The translations under genes were made by a program, and so were the position numbers. The notes under the pieces are model-generated. The model had not been told where the DNA came from. It was given only the letters and a program-made list of their open reading frames with translations, and searched no databases. Shown here in pieces: positions 10,485-21,226 of a DNA stretch of 64,000 nucleotides (position 1 is its first letter; each line of letters starts with the position of its first letter). This DNA is from Diphasiastrum complanatum (Eukaryota > Streptophyta > Lycopodiopsida > Lycopodiales > Lycopodiaceae). The DNA lies in assembly GCA_029204225.1 (NCBI GenBank), contig CM055092.1, forward strand, positions 20,626,036-20,690,035, given 5' to 3'.

Positions 10485-10877
10485 TTATATATTCTCATAC
10501 ATACGTATCACATGTAAATCAACTTTGATGGTCCTTCCTCCTACTGTCAAGGGTATGTCATGTAATATTCCTTCTGGCTTAATAAATGAATTGTTTTCTA
10601 GTTTTAATATTGTAGTATTTGAGGGTGCTATAGTGAATCCTAACCTGTTGGTTAGTTCTAGATTGATGATATTCATGGCAGCTCCTGCATCCACTATGGC
10701 TTCTTGTATCACCAATCCATCTATTATAACATCTTCTTTTAGACAATACCGATCTAAATTTTCTGCACTCACATTACTTAATTCAGGGGTATGTGGTGTA
10801 GGATCTAAACCATCAGAGGGTTTCATCATTTGCTTCACATATGGTCGTACGATTGGTGAGAGTTTTATAATTTTCAA
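10485..10877 (-). pseudogene. Gypsy aspartic protease, unit 1
   Basis: 130 codons. Residues 60-75 read EAIVDAGAAMNIINLE, the retropepsin active-site loop of plant gypsy elements, with DAG where D-[ST]-G is usual. Downstream are LTVGGRTIKVDLHVIRM and a broken flap region. The enzyme would cut the gag-pol polyprotein; the missing Ser/Thr suggests low or no activity. Confidence 0.78.
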
Positions 10878-11353
10878 AAGTTAACATCCAGACTTAAATC
10901 ATCCAATACTTTTTGCATAGGGATTGGCACTACTCTCATAGCCCTCCCCTCCGCATTATTTTTAGAATGATTTATTCTTTTATGAACCAGGGGCCTAACA
11001 GTATCTTTTCTTGTTGGCTTAACGATCACTTTTCTAGAAGGTTTATTACCAACTATTCTAGAAGTCTCTCCTTGTTCTTCATGATCTAAATTAGGAGTCT
11101 CTGTGCTATCTTTCAATTCATCTACTTCCGCCGGATTCTCAAGTCCTTCCTGTAGAGGTTCATGGAATGTTACCTTGTTCTTTGATATTGGTTTTTTAAT
11201 TTGCTTGGTCAAATCACTCTTTAGTAGACCTTTATTAAGCTTACTTCTAGTGACTGCCAACATAGATTCCTTTCTCCTGTCTATTAATGGATCAGCCTTT
11301 TCTACAAAATTCATTGGTGATCCTTGATCACTAACTTTAGCTTTTCCTTTCAA
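10874..11353 (-). pseudogene. Gypsy basic gag-protease linker, unit 1
   Basis: 159 codons of Lys/Arg-rich, low-complexity sequence (TRSKLNKGLLKSDLTKQIKK, RKVIVKPTRKDTVRP). It overlaps the protease frame by four bases. No domain is visible. Its position between the zinc knuckles and protease makes it a linker of the same polyprotein. Confidence 0.6.
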
Positions 11354-11371
11354 TTACCGTCTATCATCTCT

Positions 11372-11626
11372 CTATAATATTTGGACATGTTCAAGAGTAT
11401 TATTTATTCGTGCATCTTGTGAACGATGATTTATTGGTCCCGGTACATTGGTTCCTTCATTCAAGGCTTTACGTCGTACCCAATATTCATCTTCCAAATG
11501 GCCCATTTTTTTACAATAATTACAAACAATATTAGGACAATCTCGGTTAAAATGAGGCCCCTTACAATAACGACAGACTACCTTTGGAGTTATATCGTCA
11601 CTAAAAGGTTTACATTGTCCTATCAC
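11372..11626 (-). pseudogene. Gypsy gag nucleocapsid zinc knuckles, unit 1
   Basis: 84 codons with two CCHC-like knuckles: CRYCKGPHFNRDC, and CNYCKKMGHLEDEY, whose last Cys is replaced by Tyr. These bind the element RNA. The gag is truncated a short distance to the right, at about 11709, where element B begins (more gag is kept in unit 2). Confidence 0.82.
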
Positions 11627-11707
11627 ATTATGTTGTCGCTTTAAAAAATTTACATCAGATGCTTAAATTGTCCACTCATAATATCCATATATCATTTCAA
11701 CATTTCT

Positions 11708-12488
11708 TTAACATGAAGATGATTGAAGATGATAAAAGAATCCATCATAAAGCACCCTTACCATAACCATGATAAGATCTCTTTGACAAAAATCTTTTCC
11801 AAATGCCTTTGAAAAATATTCCACCAATCTGCTACTATGCCAATGTGTCTCCTCCATGCCTGATGTCGATCCTGGGTATGCAAAGTCCATATGCAAGAAG
11901 TGTCTGCACCAAAATCTGAAAAATCTGAGGCCTCTAAGCCTCATAATGACCACAAAGATCATATAGATCAAGATTATACCTTAAGCAATATTCAAGATTA
12001 AGCAGACTAGCTTCATTAGTCCAATCACTATGAACTCTATCCAAAACGGATCTAATCTTGAAACCATACTCTAACTTGATCAAATTGAGGCTAAATACTT
12101 TCTTAAGGATGTAATTGTCCTCATTGGATATTTCACTTACTCTCAAAAGAAGTTCACAATATGCCTCAAAAAATGAAAAAACTCCTTTTTTCAAACTGTG
12201 AGTACTAAACTCATACTTGCTCTTACTCAATTTAAGAGTATACAAATGATGATACAATATCTTGCTTTCTAGATGTTTTGGAAACATAATCAAGTCACCA
12301 ATGACAAGAATTAGCTCCAAACTAAAGACTTCATTCAAAACTAGAATAGTCTTATTTGATCTTTGAGATAAGCAAATCTCAACTAAGCAAGATACATCAT
12401 CAATCAAAGAAAGAGAACCATAGGTGAGTAGAATACAATGAATACCACCTTCACTTATCCTTTCTTTTTCATGAAATAAGAACCACAA
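11708..12488 (-). CDS. Unrecognised ORFs carried by element B, unit 1
   Basis: Two overlapping frames, 12488-11934 (184 codons) and 11971-11708. They start just after the integrase C-terminal segment (PRRS motif region) and occupy the RT/RNase H position. None of the copia RT motifs (YVDD, SLYGLKQAPR) or RNase H motifs appear. The first ORF is hydrophobic and Leu/Ile-rich (LVIGDLIMFPKHLESKILYH). The second has FAYPGSTSGMEE and SRLVEYFSKAFGKDF. Both are nearly identical in unit 2. They may be transduced host sequence or highly decayed spacer. No family recognised. Confidence 0.4.
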
Positions 12489-13100
12489 GGACTCGGCTTT
12501 GACAATAAAGAAGATCTTCTTGGATATGCATATTGAGGATACTCCTCCTCAATCCTCGACCCCATCACAACTTGATTACTCACCGATAGCAATGACTTGT
12601 GATGCATCATGAGATACTATGCTCTCAGCCACTTCCAAGATAGAAAATAGATCTTCAAAATAAACAACTTCTCCATGCTCAAACACCTTCGAGATAGAGA
12701 GTGTAAAGGCTATGTAGCCTTCCTTGGTGGATAAGCATCCAACCACGATCCATAAGCTTGAATCCCCATCCTTCTTTCCTTCCAAGAAACCACATGCAAA
12801 GCAATAATCTTCAAGAACTCTAAGGTACACAACCTTAGGCTTATAACTAAAGAAGACTCCATATAGTGCACTCCTTCCATTAGCTCCATAACTCCATAAA
12901 GTTTTGCATGATGGAACATACACATGCACCATAAAACTTGAAGAGACAAGACTTAGCCAAATGTAACTTGTGGAATCATCAATAGTGCATGAAAAGCAGG
13001 AAACACCTTCCTTGCTTACTGATAAAGAAAGATGAACATCCGAATGCTCCAACTCCATAGAATGTTTTGTCTTGGTAGAAGACATCAAATATGGATCCAT
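12489..13100 (-). pseudogene. Shortened copia integrase of element B, unit 1
   Basis: The frame 13100-12576 begins like copia integrase (MELEHSDVHLSLSVSKEG, then a CTIDDSTSYIW segment resembling FIDDYTRFTW). It then jumps directly to the C-terminal part (KPKVVYLRVLEDYCFACGF, then GYIAFTLSISKVFEHGEVVYFED). The middle, with the second Asp and the Glu, is deleted, so it cannot be catalytic. A one-base insertion near 12580 in this unit ends the frame earlier than in unit 2, where it continues into MGSRIEEEYPQYAYPRRS. Confidence 0.8.
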
Positions 13101-13457
13101 ATTGATTTTGCCATAGAATGAGCCACTCTTGGCATGATCTCCTTGACTATAATAGGCATATATTTGAAATTGGAAACATGCAACCTCCTATGCCATAGCT
13201 CCTCCTTGGAAACATAAGTCATCAATGCAACATCACATGCACTTGAATTTTCATGCACATCTAGCCTTGAAATTGCCTCCATATCTAGATCCACTTGCAA
13301 GGATCTTATCTTCTTTCTTTATGAAACAACTATTGACATTAAAATCCACTTCAAAAACATCATCTAGCAACTTTCCTACACTAGTCACACTCTTTGTGAG
13401 ACTAGGAACATAAAGTACATTGGAAAGTGTAAAATTCATAGAAGATGCAAGTTTCAA
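13085..13457 (-). pseudogene. GAG-pre-integrase region of element B, unit 1
   Basis: Two short frames (13457-13251 and 13300-13085). The first has LSNVLYVPSLTKSVTSVGKL, the segment that follows copia protease (normally NVLYVPxLxxNLLSV). The second has ELWHRRLHVSNFKYM, the zinc-binding GAG-pre-integrase motif (LWHxRLGH). A frame break lies between them. Upstream, 13458-13611 reads as a decayed protease region with stops. Confidence 0.8.
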
Positions 13458-13611
13458 GGAACAACTTCCAATTCCTTCAATTGCACATGCATCACCAACA
13501 ATCGTGTATATTTATTTCTTAGGATCCAGAACAGATTCATTAGAAACAAAAGAATCCTTGGAGCAGCTCATATGAGTTGTGGCTCCACTATCAATATATC
13601 AAGATACATCA

Positions 13612-14519
13612 TTAAAGGGTAAAGAGGAGAAACCAGACATCATGAGAGATGTCTCTCCACAACTTGCATGTGAGTCTTCTATAATAAGATTGTCTTGATC
13701 TTCTTGAATCTTCTTCTTGAATCTTCTTCTTGAAGTTAGAAGAATGAGTTGAATCATCTTCTACTCCTCCATAGTCTTTGTTCTTTGCTTTGTCCTTTGA
13801 TTTGTCCTTGGTGAAGGCTTGAGAAAAACTATTCTTGCTCCTCCCTCTTGACTTGATCTTGGCAAAGTGAGCTTTGCCATAACCACCATCCTTCTTTGGA
13901 AGTGTGTTGATCTTCAACAGCTTGTTCTTTTGCTTGCATTCTTCAGCAATAAGAACATCATGCAGAGCCTCCATAGATGGTAGCTCCTCCTTGATAGCAT
14001 AAGTTTGCACAACATTTGAATACTCTTCTCTAAGTCCATTAAGGACTACTTGAACAAGATCACTATTCTATCTCCTATGGATGCTATCTCTCTGTGAAGA
14101 TCTTTAACTCTCATTACAAAACTTGAAGGACTTTCATCAACTCTTTGGAAACTAGAAAAGATCTGATTTCTAAGAGTAAAAAGTCTTGATGTGATCTTTC
14201 CTTCAAAAATGTTCTTAAGGGTTTCCCAAGTCTGCTTGGCTAAGGTAAAAGAACTTATTTCTCTCAACATCTCATCAGAGATGTTCAATTTGATGATATG
14301 AAGAGCAATCCTTGTTCTCTTCTTGAATCTCTGAGCCTCATCATAAGCTTCAGGTTCAACTTCAATTCTTGATACAATGTCCATTACTCCATATAGAACT
14401 AACAAAGATTCTATCCTATCCTTCCAAACTGAATAGTTGAAGGTATCTAGTTTCTCACTAGCTTCAAAGAGAAAATCTCCTACAGATGAATGTGAAGACT
14501 CTCGTAAATTGGACAACAA
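13612..14519 (-). pseudogene. Copia-type gag of element B, frameshifted, unit 1
   Basis: Two frames (14519-14046 and 14010-13612) that are one 272-codon gag in unit 2. Features of the copia UBN2-type gag: LDTFNYSVWKDRIESLL, LAKQTWETLKNIFEG, RLFTLRNQIFSSF. The tail is Lys/Ser-rich. Seven bases missing near 14070 shift the frame, and a 13-bp tandem duplication near 13715 extends the tail. Gag would form the cytoplasmic virus-like particle. Confidence 0.85.
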
Positions 14520-14940
14520 AATGGAGTTGAATCTGTTGCTTCTCTTTCACTATAGGAACAAAAAAAAAATTGGGTGTACTACCAAATCCTATGTAAAATC
14601 TTGCAACATCTATGTGAGATCTTGCTCACAACAGAAAATCAATCACTTTTAATTTGGATCTAGCCTCTATCTATTGATGAAGCACTTACAGTTCTGATGT
14701 CAGTATCTTTGGATCTAACATCAAGGGAATAGAATGAAATGATGTATTCTGGTTTCCACACGTGTGAAATGTCAAAATTCCGTACATCCTCTGTTCAGAC
14801 CTGAAAATATCAATTCTAATCTCTTTGATTCAAAAACTGTCCAATACTAGACAGTAGAAAAGTAGTAAACAGCTTCCTAGCTTGAATTGACAAAAAAACC
14901 TTCATACACCTGATGTTAGTAGCATTCAAAGCATGGTATG

Positions 14941-14952
14941 GCTCTGATACCA
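14941..14952 (-). other. Primer-binding site of element B, unit 1
   Basis: On the minus strand TGGTATCAGAGC follows directly after the LTR end (TTCACA). It is complementary to the 3' end of plant initiator Met-tRNA, the usual copia primer. Confidence 0.9.
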
Positions 14953-15628
14953 TGTGAAAAATCCAGTAAGTTCACACGTGTGGGGAACCACAACAAATGT
15001 GTGAATGATCTTGACCATGCTTTGTGGTGGCACACAGATCACCTGTAGAGCAATCCTGCAATCTACCAACAGATCTGAGGCTAGAGCACAATCTAGAATG
15101 CTACAAATCAAAGCAAAACTAATTCCTCACAAATAGAGAGAATACATAACCAAAATAATGTATGAAGAAGACACCAATCTCGAGTTAGAAAGAGAATATC
15201 AAAACAAGCAAAATATCATGAGATGCAACTTTGACATTATGTCATTACCAAAGCTTGATTCTTCATTACAAATGAATGAGAATGATATGTACATATATAG
15301 GAGAGCCAAAATTTGTGGTACTCCTTGCATTCAATGCATATCCTGCACCTAATCAAATGTAAACTATTGTCATATTGACACCTAACAGCTTGCATGCTGA
15401 AATTGCACCTAACTCCTACCTACTTTGACCAAATGTCAAACTCTCAACTATGAGCCTACAAAACTACATGCATGTATCAAATAGTGTTTGCATGTCTTGC
15501 ATGTGACTTCCCTAGGTGACTTGGACATGTGTAGAACATGTATACTGACTTGCATGTTGCATGCAGTGATTGCATATTGCATGCATGCACTCTAACTGAT
15601 TTTGCATGTCATCTAGTTTTATGCATGT
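14953..15628 (-). repeat. Truncated 5' LTR of element B, unit 1
   Basis: Matches the complete 897-bp 3' LTR in unit 2 (44342-45238) until 'atgcatgt' at 15628, then the sequence changes. The inner end is TTCACA on the minus strand. It carries one CACACGTGTG palindrome (14973-14982); the 3' LTR has a degraded version at that place. The two LTRs differ by roughly 6-7% over the first 165 bases compared by eye. Confidence 0.88.
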
Positions 15629-16576
15629 ATGTATTGATTGGCACGACATGTAATTTCAGTATTTGGGTTGAATGTAAAGGGTCACTTATTTTGTTCGACC
15701 CTAAACCCTAAACTCATTTATTTGAATTTATTTCTTGCACTCATTAACTCATAGGATTGTATTTTCTAAAACTATCTTTTATTGCTTGTAGCAATTATTC
15801 CAATCGTATCCTCAATGTCTTGTGACACATCTCCAAGTCACGAATCTGGCCGCAGTCGCAGGTCATCTCGTTTTTCATCCATGAGTGACGATGAGGTCCT
15901 CAGTTATACAGATGGGATGTCTCCCTCACATGCAGGCATGATCATGGAGAGACTACGGGCTCGTTGGGAGGCACAGAGTTCCAGTAGGTTGTCCACATCA
16001 TCTCATTTTGAGGAGATCCTATCTCCACAACCCTCCGACTGAGGTGTTTTCCATTTCCACGAGGGTCTATCCGGCGGGAGTACCTCTGATAGGCACTCTA
16101 ACGCAAGTGTCTCTTCCCGACATTCTGGCCAAGAAAAGAGAGATCGTAGGAGGAGTCGCCTCAACGGCGGCTCTTGTTGTGACGGTGACGCCGATGATGT
16201 CGTGCTTCATGCGGCCTCGATTCCAGCACATCCATCTAGTAAGCCTCGTCATAGGAATTTCTTAATTCGAGAAACCCTAACTCATGAAGCAACGCAGATG
16301 GCATGTGATACTATGACTCATGTATCTATCACACCTGATTATCTCAACACCCCCCCGCCCCCACTCTTTCTTCACATTTCTCCTTCTTTTGTACCCACGC
16401 CCCCTATGGGAACTCCATGGCACCGTGACCACCTCTTGTCAGACCACTCCACCCATTTTTTCTTCCATTTAGACCCCTTGTTGGTTACACTCGCACTCAA
16501 ACTCCTCCCCAATCTTCTCCTTTCAAGTCACAATCCCATTAGGATTTAAGAATTGTTGAACCATAATCCATTTGAA
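15629..16576 (+). pseudogene. Ser/Arg-rich ORF, broken by a stop, unit 1
   Basis: From the ATG at 15815 the frame runs 75 codons to a TGA at 16040-16042, which corresponds to a CGA codon in unit 2. Reading beyond the stop, similarity to unit 2 continues. The product is Ser, Arg and His rich (SRRSSRFSSMSDDEVLSY). A CCCTAAACCCTAAAC stretch lies upstream at 15699-15713. It lies between the truncated LTR of B and the GC-rich block. Function unknown. Confidence 0.45.
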
Positions 16577-17580
16577 GGTATGATAATCATCAATTAGTCA
16601 AACCATTTATCAAACCTTTGAAATCGCTACTAAAAGTTCTTGTTGTGAAGCCATTCTGAAGTCAGCTCTCTGCTCCATACAATCCCTGTCAACAGCCACT
16701 TCCTTCGCTACCTGCAGATCTATCTGTGGGTTTGCCACAGTTCTACCTGCGGTTTCCTTCCTTACGTTTTCTAACCTACAGATTCCGTTCCTTACCTCTC
16801 TGATCAGCGCTCTAATCCTGACCTGCGGCCACTTCAGAGCCTGTCTGCGTTCAGCCTCTGTCTGCGGTCCACTTCTACTCCTATCAACGACCCTGTGGCC
16901 AGCGGATTGGAATTGGCCTGCGGCAGCCATCCCTACCTCCGCCCTGGACGCTGCCCTGCCTTGAAGCTTCCCTCCCTACCTTCTCCACTTTCTTATCTCC
17001 CTGCTGCCTGCCCACAGATCTGCCTGCCTACGGTGGCCCGCTCCCTCCTCGCTTGATTGCTCGCTGTCTGCCTTGAAGCTTCCCTCGCTCCCCTGCTCCG
17101 CTCCTTATCTCCCTGTCTGTGCCCAGTATTTGCCTGAGGCACGTTGACCCACCCTCTTCGTGACCTTACCTGTCCATCGCCCTTCCTCTACCTTGTAAGC
17201 GGCCTATTCTTTGCCTGCGATTTCCACCTGCGGCCCATCTTCTAATTCTGATCTGCGGCTCCTTTTTAACTGTCTGCGGCGTGCTGAGGCCCGTGCCCCT
17301 CTCAACCTCTGGCTCACTACCCGTGGATATCAGTGGGTTGTCTGTGGACTTAACTCTGGGTGTGTGTTTGATCAATAAGTCTTATCCTAACCTACCTAAT
17401 CAACGGCCTCTTTTCGTAATTGGCCTACGGTCTCTTCTTGCCTACCTATGTCCATCTCATAGGCTAACCTTTGGGTTCATCACAGATTCACATCGCTTCC
17501 TCGTCTCCTACTGCATGTGTGCAAGAAATAGAACCTACTCTGTTCATCGTTGGTTTCTGAGGCCAATGTGAACTCTAAAA
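16577..17580. repeat. GC-rich block with repeated CTGCGG words and a 112-bp direct repeat
   Basis: Unlike its AT-rich surroundings, this block is rich in C and T with many copies of 'ctgcgg' and 'cctgc'. A segment starting 'gccttgaagcttccctc' occurs at about 16962 and again about 112 bases later, followed in both by similar text. No credible ORF. It is absent from unit 2, where 2076 bp are deleted. Confidence 0.65.
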
Positions 17581-17947
17581 TTCATGCTTAATAGGCCAAG
17601 CCAAGGACGTATTACGTGTTTGGAATTATACTAAATTTTAGACTTACTTATAATGGACTTTGCAATTTAGAGCCAAGCCCATTTCTTTGCTTGTCAAAGA
17701 TCGTTCGTTTGAAAGTTATGGTGAAAAATCTCCTAGTCCAATTTACCACCAATTTGAAGACTCCTTTCTAAACATTGTCATTGTGTTGTGCTGAATTAGT
17801 GACCCATTTGTCATTACTTTAAAACCCTAATATTGAAACTGCTTATATGGGATAGGTAAATGGGGCATTGAAATTGTGTTCGCCATTTGTTCCAAGTCAA
17901 GCCACAAACAATGATATTTCCTAATCCAAAATTATGTGAGTAGGGTA
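17581..17947. other. Short flank left of element C
   Basis: About 370 bases without an ORF or motif I can name. Present only in unit 1. Confidence 0.5.
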
Positions 17948-18806
17948 ATAAAATTTCAGTTTTTAGGACAATAATGATTGTACTTTAACAATCATAGAGA
18001 GTTATTGGTTGTTTAATCAATGGATCTATCAAGTTCTACACATTGGATCTTGATCTAGATTCACTACACATGGATTTAAGCAAGAGCAATGGATCAACAC
18101 ATCTAAATTAGTGAAGGCGGCCTCACACGTGTGGATTACTGTCCACAGTATGGCCTGCACCTGAAACAACAAGTACAATAGTCCTAGATAGCAATCATTC
18201 ATAGAAATCACAAGACAAATGACTAGAAATCTCACAAAAGTGTAGAATGCAAAAGTCTCATCAATCTTCTTAGCAAAATGATGATCCTTTTATGGATCAA
18301 GTACATCCATGAGTTTGGTACAGTCCAGCAGGTCTTCACACATGTGAAGAGTGCCACATCACTCAGATCTATCCATTTGATCCATCCTTGATCCTTATCC
18401 AAAGTTGACCTTCTAGAATATGGCTAAAATCCAAAAAGCTAGTCTCCTAGATTATAGGAATATTCCCTACAAAATAGGATCTAAGTAAAATGGTCAACTC
18501 TTATCTTCTAGAACTCTATGCACACGTGTGAACATCCACTTGCCATGTGGGAGCATTTATTCATGCACATGCAAGGAAAAGCTAATTTCTAGGTGACTAG
18601 TCAACTTGAATAAAAACTAGTCATATCATGTTCACACTAACTAGATTGATACATAATCAATTTAGATATATACAAGTATGAAAAGTACATCCTTTCACAC
18701 GTGGGAACAGGCTCCACACGTGTGAAATTAGATCATCAACATTGTTCTAATGTTTGATCATTATTTACAATAACCAATGTCAAGTGAGAAGTGACAATTT
18801 TCAACA
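17948..18806 (-). repeat. 3' LTR of element C, unit 1
   Basis: 859 bp. The minus-strand start is TGTTGAAAATTG next to a GA-rich polypurine tract (18807-18820, reverse complement). It has CACACGTGTG at 18124, 18521 and 18715, plus variants at about 18338 (CACACATGTG) and 18695 (CACACGTGGG). It differs from the 5' LTR at about 14 of the first 180 bases. Confidence 0.9.
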
Positions 18807-18819
18807 CTCCTCCTCACTT

Positions 18820-19970
18820 CTAACTTGGCAAATCTAATGTACATCTATCTACAATTCCAAGAGCATATCTTAACTTGAAAAATGGATATTTGGACAATGG
18901 CTTGGTTAAGATATCAGCTATGCATTCGGATGATGGTACATCATGTAGTTGCACGTCCTTGGATTGTACCTTCTCCCTCACAAAGTAATGAGCTATCTCA
19001 ATATGCTTTGTTCTAGAGTGGAAGATAGGATTTGAAGCAATTTGTTGAGAAGCTTGATTGTCACAAAATATGTAATGGAACTCCTCGGCCTCTAGCACAT
19101 GTAGCTCCATCAAGAGTCTTCTTAGCCATAGGAGCTCTTTGGTTGTTGAAGTCAATGCCTTGTACTCGGCTTCACAAGAAGATAGTGAGATAGTATCTTG
19201 CTTTTTGGAAAGCCAAGATATTACTCCTCCACAAAGTAATGTTGCAAATGCACAATTGGACTTTCTATCCATCTTGTCACCTGCAAAATCTGAATCCGAG
19301 TAGGCTCTCAAGTGCAAGTTAGATCCTTCATAAAGTATGCCAAAAAATCTAGTACTAGAAACATATCTAAGTACTCTCTTGGCACTTTTCCAATGATGAA
19401 CTAATGGAGCTTGCATACTTTGACTCAACTTGCTTACACAAAAACTTAAGTCAGGTCTAGTGATGGTTAAATAGATTAGAGAGCCTATAAGCTTCCTAAA
19501 GAGGGTGATGTCCTCAAAGGATGCTTCATCACCTTCATTAGTTGTTTTCACAACATGCTCCATCGGGGTGTCAATCCCCTTACAATCTTTCATACCAAAT
19601 ATTTCAAGAATGGAAGTAGCATAATTAGATTGACTTATGAAAGTACAATTGCTACTTCTAGACACTTCTATCCCAAGTATAACCTTTAAGAAGCCTAGAT
19701 CTACCATCTTGAACTCACTAGATAAATCAACTTTTACTTTGTTTATTCCTTCATCATCATTTCCTGTCATAATGATGTCATCAACATAAAGCACCAAAAT
19801 GATGATCATTCCTTCATTATATTTGAAATATAAAGAAGGTTCATAAGCACTTAGTACAAAGCCAAGGGAATAGAGAAAATTATGCAACCTAGATTACCAA
19901 GCTCTAGGTGCTTGCTTCAAGCCATATAGGCTCTTCCTTAAGTAGCACACTTTTTGCTCCTCACCAACCA
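18820..19970 (-). pseudogene. RT C-terminal part and RNase H of element C, unit 1
   Basis: The frame 19887-18820 gives 355 codons. RT has LYVDDIIMTGND with the catalytic YVDD. RNase H has SDSDFAGDKMDRKS, SSCEAEYKALTS, and ends ECIADILTKPLSK. Upstream, 19970-19890 reads the RT motif SLYGLKQAPRAW but is followed by a TAA at 19894-19896 in place of a Tyr codon. The N-terminal half of RT is absent because of the internal deletion. Unit 2 is nearly identical (50369-51436). Confidence 0.9.
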
Positions 19971-20630
19971 TGATGAAGCCCTCTTGCTTTTGGATGTAAA
20001 GTTTGCTTTCTCCTCTCCTCCATTAAGTGACATGCCATCCATTCTTGTCTTGAGGTGTAGAAGCCTACTCTCCTCGGCCACAAGAACATTGTGCAACTTT
20101 TCAATGGATGGCAGAGTGCCTTGAATAGGAAATGATTGGACTAAGTTGGTGAACTCATCACCTAGGCCATTCAAGATGATTTGTACTAGCTCTTGATCTT
20201 GGATCTTCTCTCCTATTGCACTTAATTCCTTGTTAAGAGATTTGATCCTAAGGACATATTCTTGTCCACACTCTCTACTTCCTTTCATGCTTTGGAAAAC
20301 TTGATTTCTTAGCATGAGGATTCTTGAAGTATTATTGGATTCATAGATGCTCTTTAATGAATCCCAAGCCTCTTTGGATGAGGCACAAGAAGACACCTCT
20401 TTCAAGAGGTCATTGCATACATTCATCTTTATGCAATGTAGAGCTAATCTTGCTCTCTTCTTGTATTTGGTTTGTTCTTGGGGAGCTTGAGGCTCTTCCA
20501 CAACTCCTAGAAATATGTCAAAGAGATCATGGATCACTAGGAGTGATTCCATTCTCACTTTCCAAATGGAATAATTTGTGGAAGTGAGTCTCTCACTTGA
20601 TTCCAACAAATATCCACCCATGGATGACAT
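19938..20630 (-). CDS. Gag of copia element C, unit 1
   Basis: 230 codons from the ATG at 20630. Copia UBN2-type gag: SSERLTSTNYSIWKVRMESL, then SSKEAWDSLKSIYES and LPSIEKLHNVLVAEESRL. It ends in a short frame-shifted tail where the deletion joins gag to RT (KSKRASSW), just before the zinc knuckle. The frame is intact, so a truncated gag could still be made. It may be mobilised by a complete relative. Confidence 0.85.
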   Translation of the reverse strand: MSSMGGYLLESSERLTSTNYSIWKVRMESLLVIHDLFDIFLGVVEEPQAPQEQTKYKKRARLALHCIKMNVCNDLLKEVSSCASSKEAWDSLKSIYESNNTSRILMLRNQVFQSMKGSRECGQEYVLRIKSLNKELSAIGEKIQDQELVQIILNGLGDEFTNLVQSFPIQGTLPSIEKLHNVLVAEESRLLHLKTRMDGMSLNGGEEKANFTSKSKRASSWLVRSKKCAT

Positions 20631-21212
20631 TGTAGAATGAATGCTCTTCTAAAAATCACAAAGATTTCTGAATTCTAAAAGATCTATGAAAGGCCTAAAG
20701 CATACAAGATTGCCTATAGCCTTGTCTCTACCAAACTAGCACACAAGCTTGAATGATACATAAAGATCTTGCCAAAAATTCCTAGCTTTCACTCTCACAA
20801 AAAAATTTGCTTTACACTTTTCTTAGAGATTTCACTTCAACTAAGGATCTGAACAAATCAGCCTCTAAGATCTGATCTTAGACTCTAAAAAGAAATGCTT
20901 CAATAATCCAAAACACTTTTTGGTCATAGGCATTAGCTAGATTGAATCTAGATCAATACTATGCTTCAAAAAGCACAAAAAATGAACTAGAATTGTGATT
21001 TTAGGACCAACAAACAAAAAGTAACTTGAAATGAAAGTTGTTGTACGATTTCACACGTGTGAAAAGTACATACACAGCCTCCAAGTCGTTTTGATCTAAA
21101 TGAATACAAGCTATCACTCTAGATGAACTCGCCCTCACTAGTATTGGCCAAAAACAAATTTTGCCAATGAGCTTTACAAGTTTTATGATTCAAATGATCA
21201 CTCTCTTACTTA

Positions 21213-21224
21213 GCTCTGATACCA
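21213..21224 (-). other. Primer-binding site of element C, unit 1
   Basis: Minus strand TGGTATCAGAGC, complementary to initiator Met-tRNA, lies two bases inside the 5' LTR. The leader between it and gag carries one CACACGTGTG (21052-21061). Confidence 0.9.
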
Positions 21225-21226
21225 AG

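Larger units (their letters stand above)
6671..11709 (-). mobile_element. Ty3/gypsy element, degenerate, unit 1
   Basis: Reading right to left: gag zinc knuckles, basic linker, protease, acidic linker, RT, RNase H, integrase, then a second RNase H. The presence of two RNase H domains and the absence of any chromodomain I can see point to the Tat-like non-chromovirus branch. Several stops and frameshifts shared with unit 2 show it was dead before the duplication. The gag is interrupted by element B. No LTR can be defined. Confidence 0.85.
11710..15628 (-). mobile_element. Copia-like element B, lacking its 3' LTR, unit 1
   Basis: A minus-strand element nested in the gypsy gag. Right to left: truncated 5' LTR (14953-15628), PBS (14941-14952), gag, GAG-pre-integrase, shortened integrase, then about 0.8 kb of unrecognised ORFs where RT and RNase H should be. 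In this unit the 3' LTR and adjoining sequence (1279 bp in unit 2) are gone, replaced by a short filler at 11714-11735. Confidence 0.85.

Noticed and set aside
10525-10884. 119-codon plus-strand ORF conserved in both units
   Set aside because: Antisense shadow of the gypsy protease frame.
15699-15713. CCCTAAACCCTAAAC as an interstitial telomere
   Set aside because: Only about two repeats; more likely a telo-box-like word or chance. Kept only as a note.
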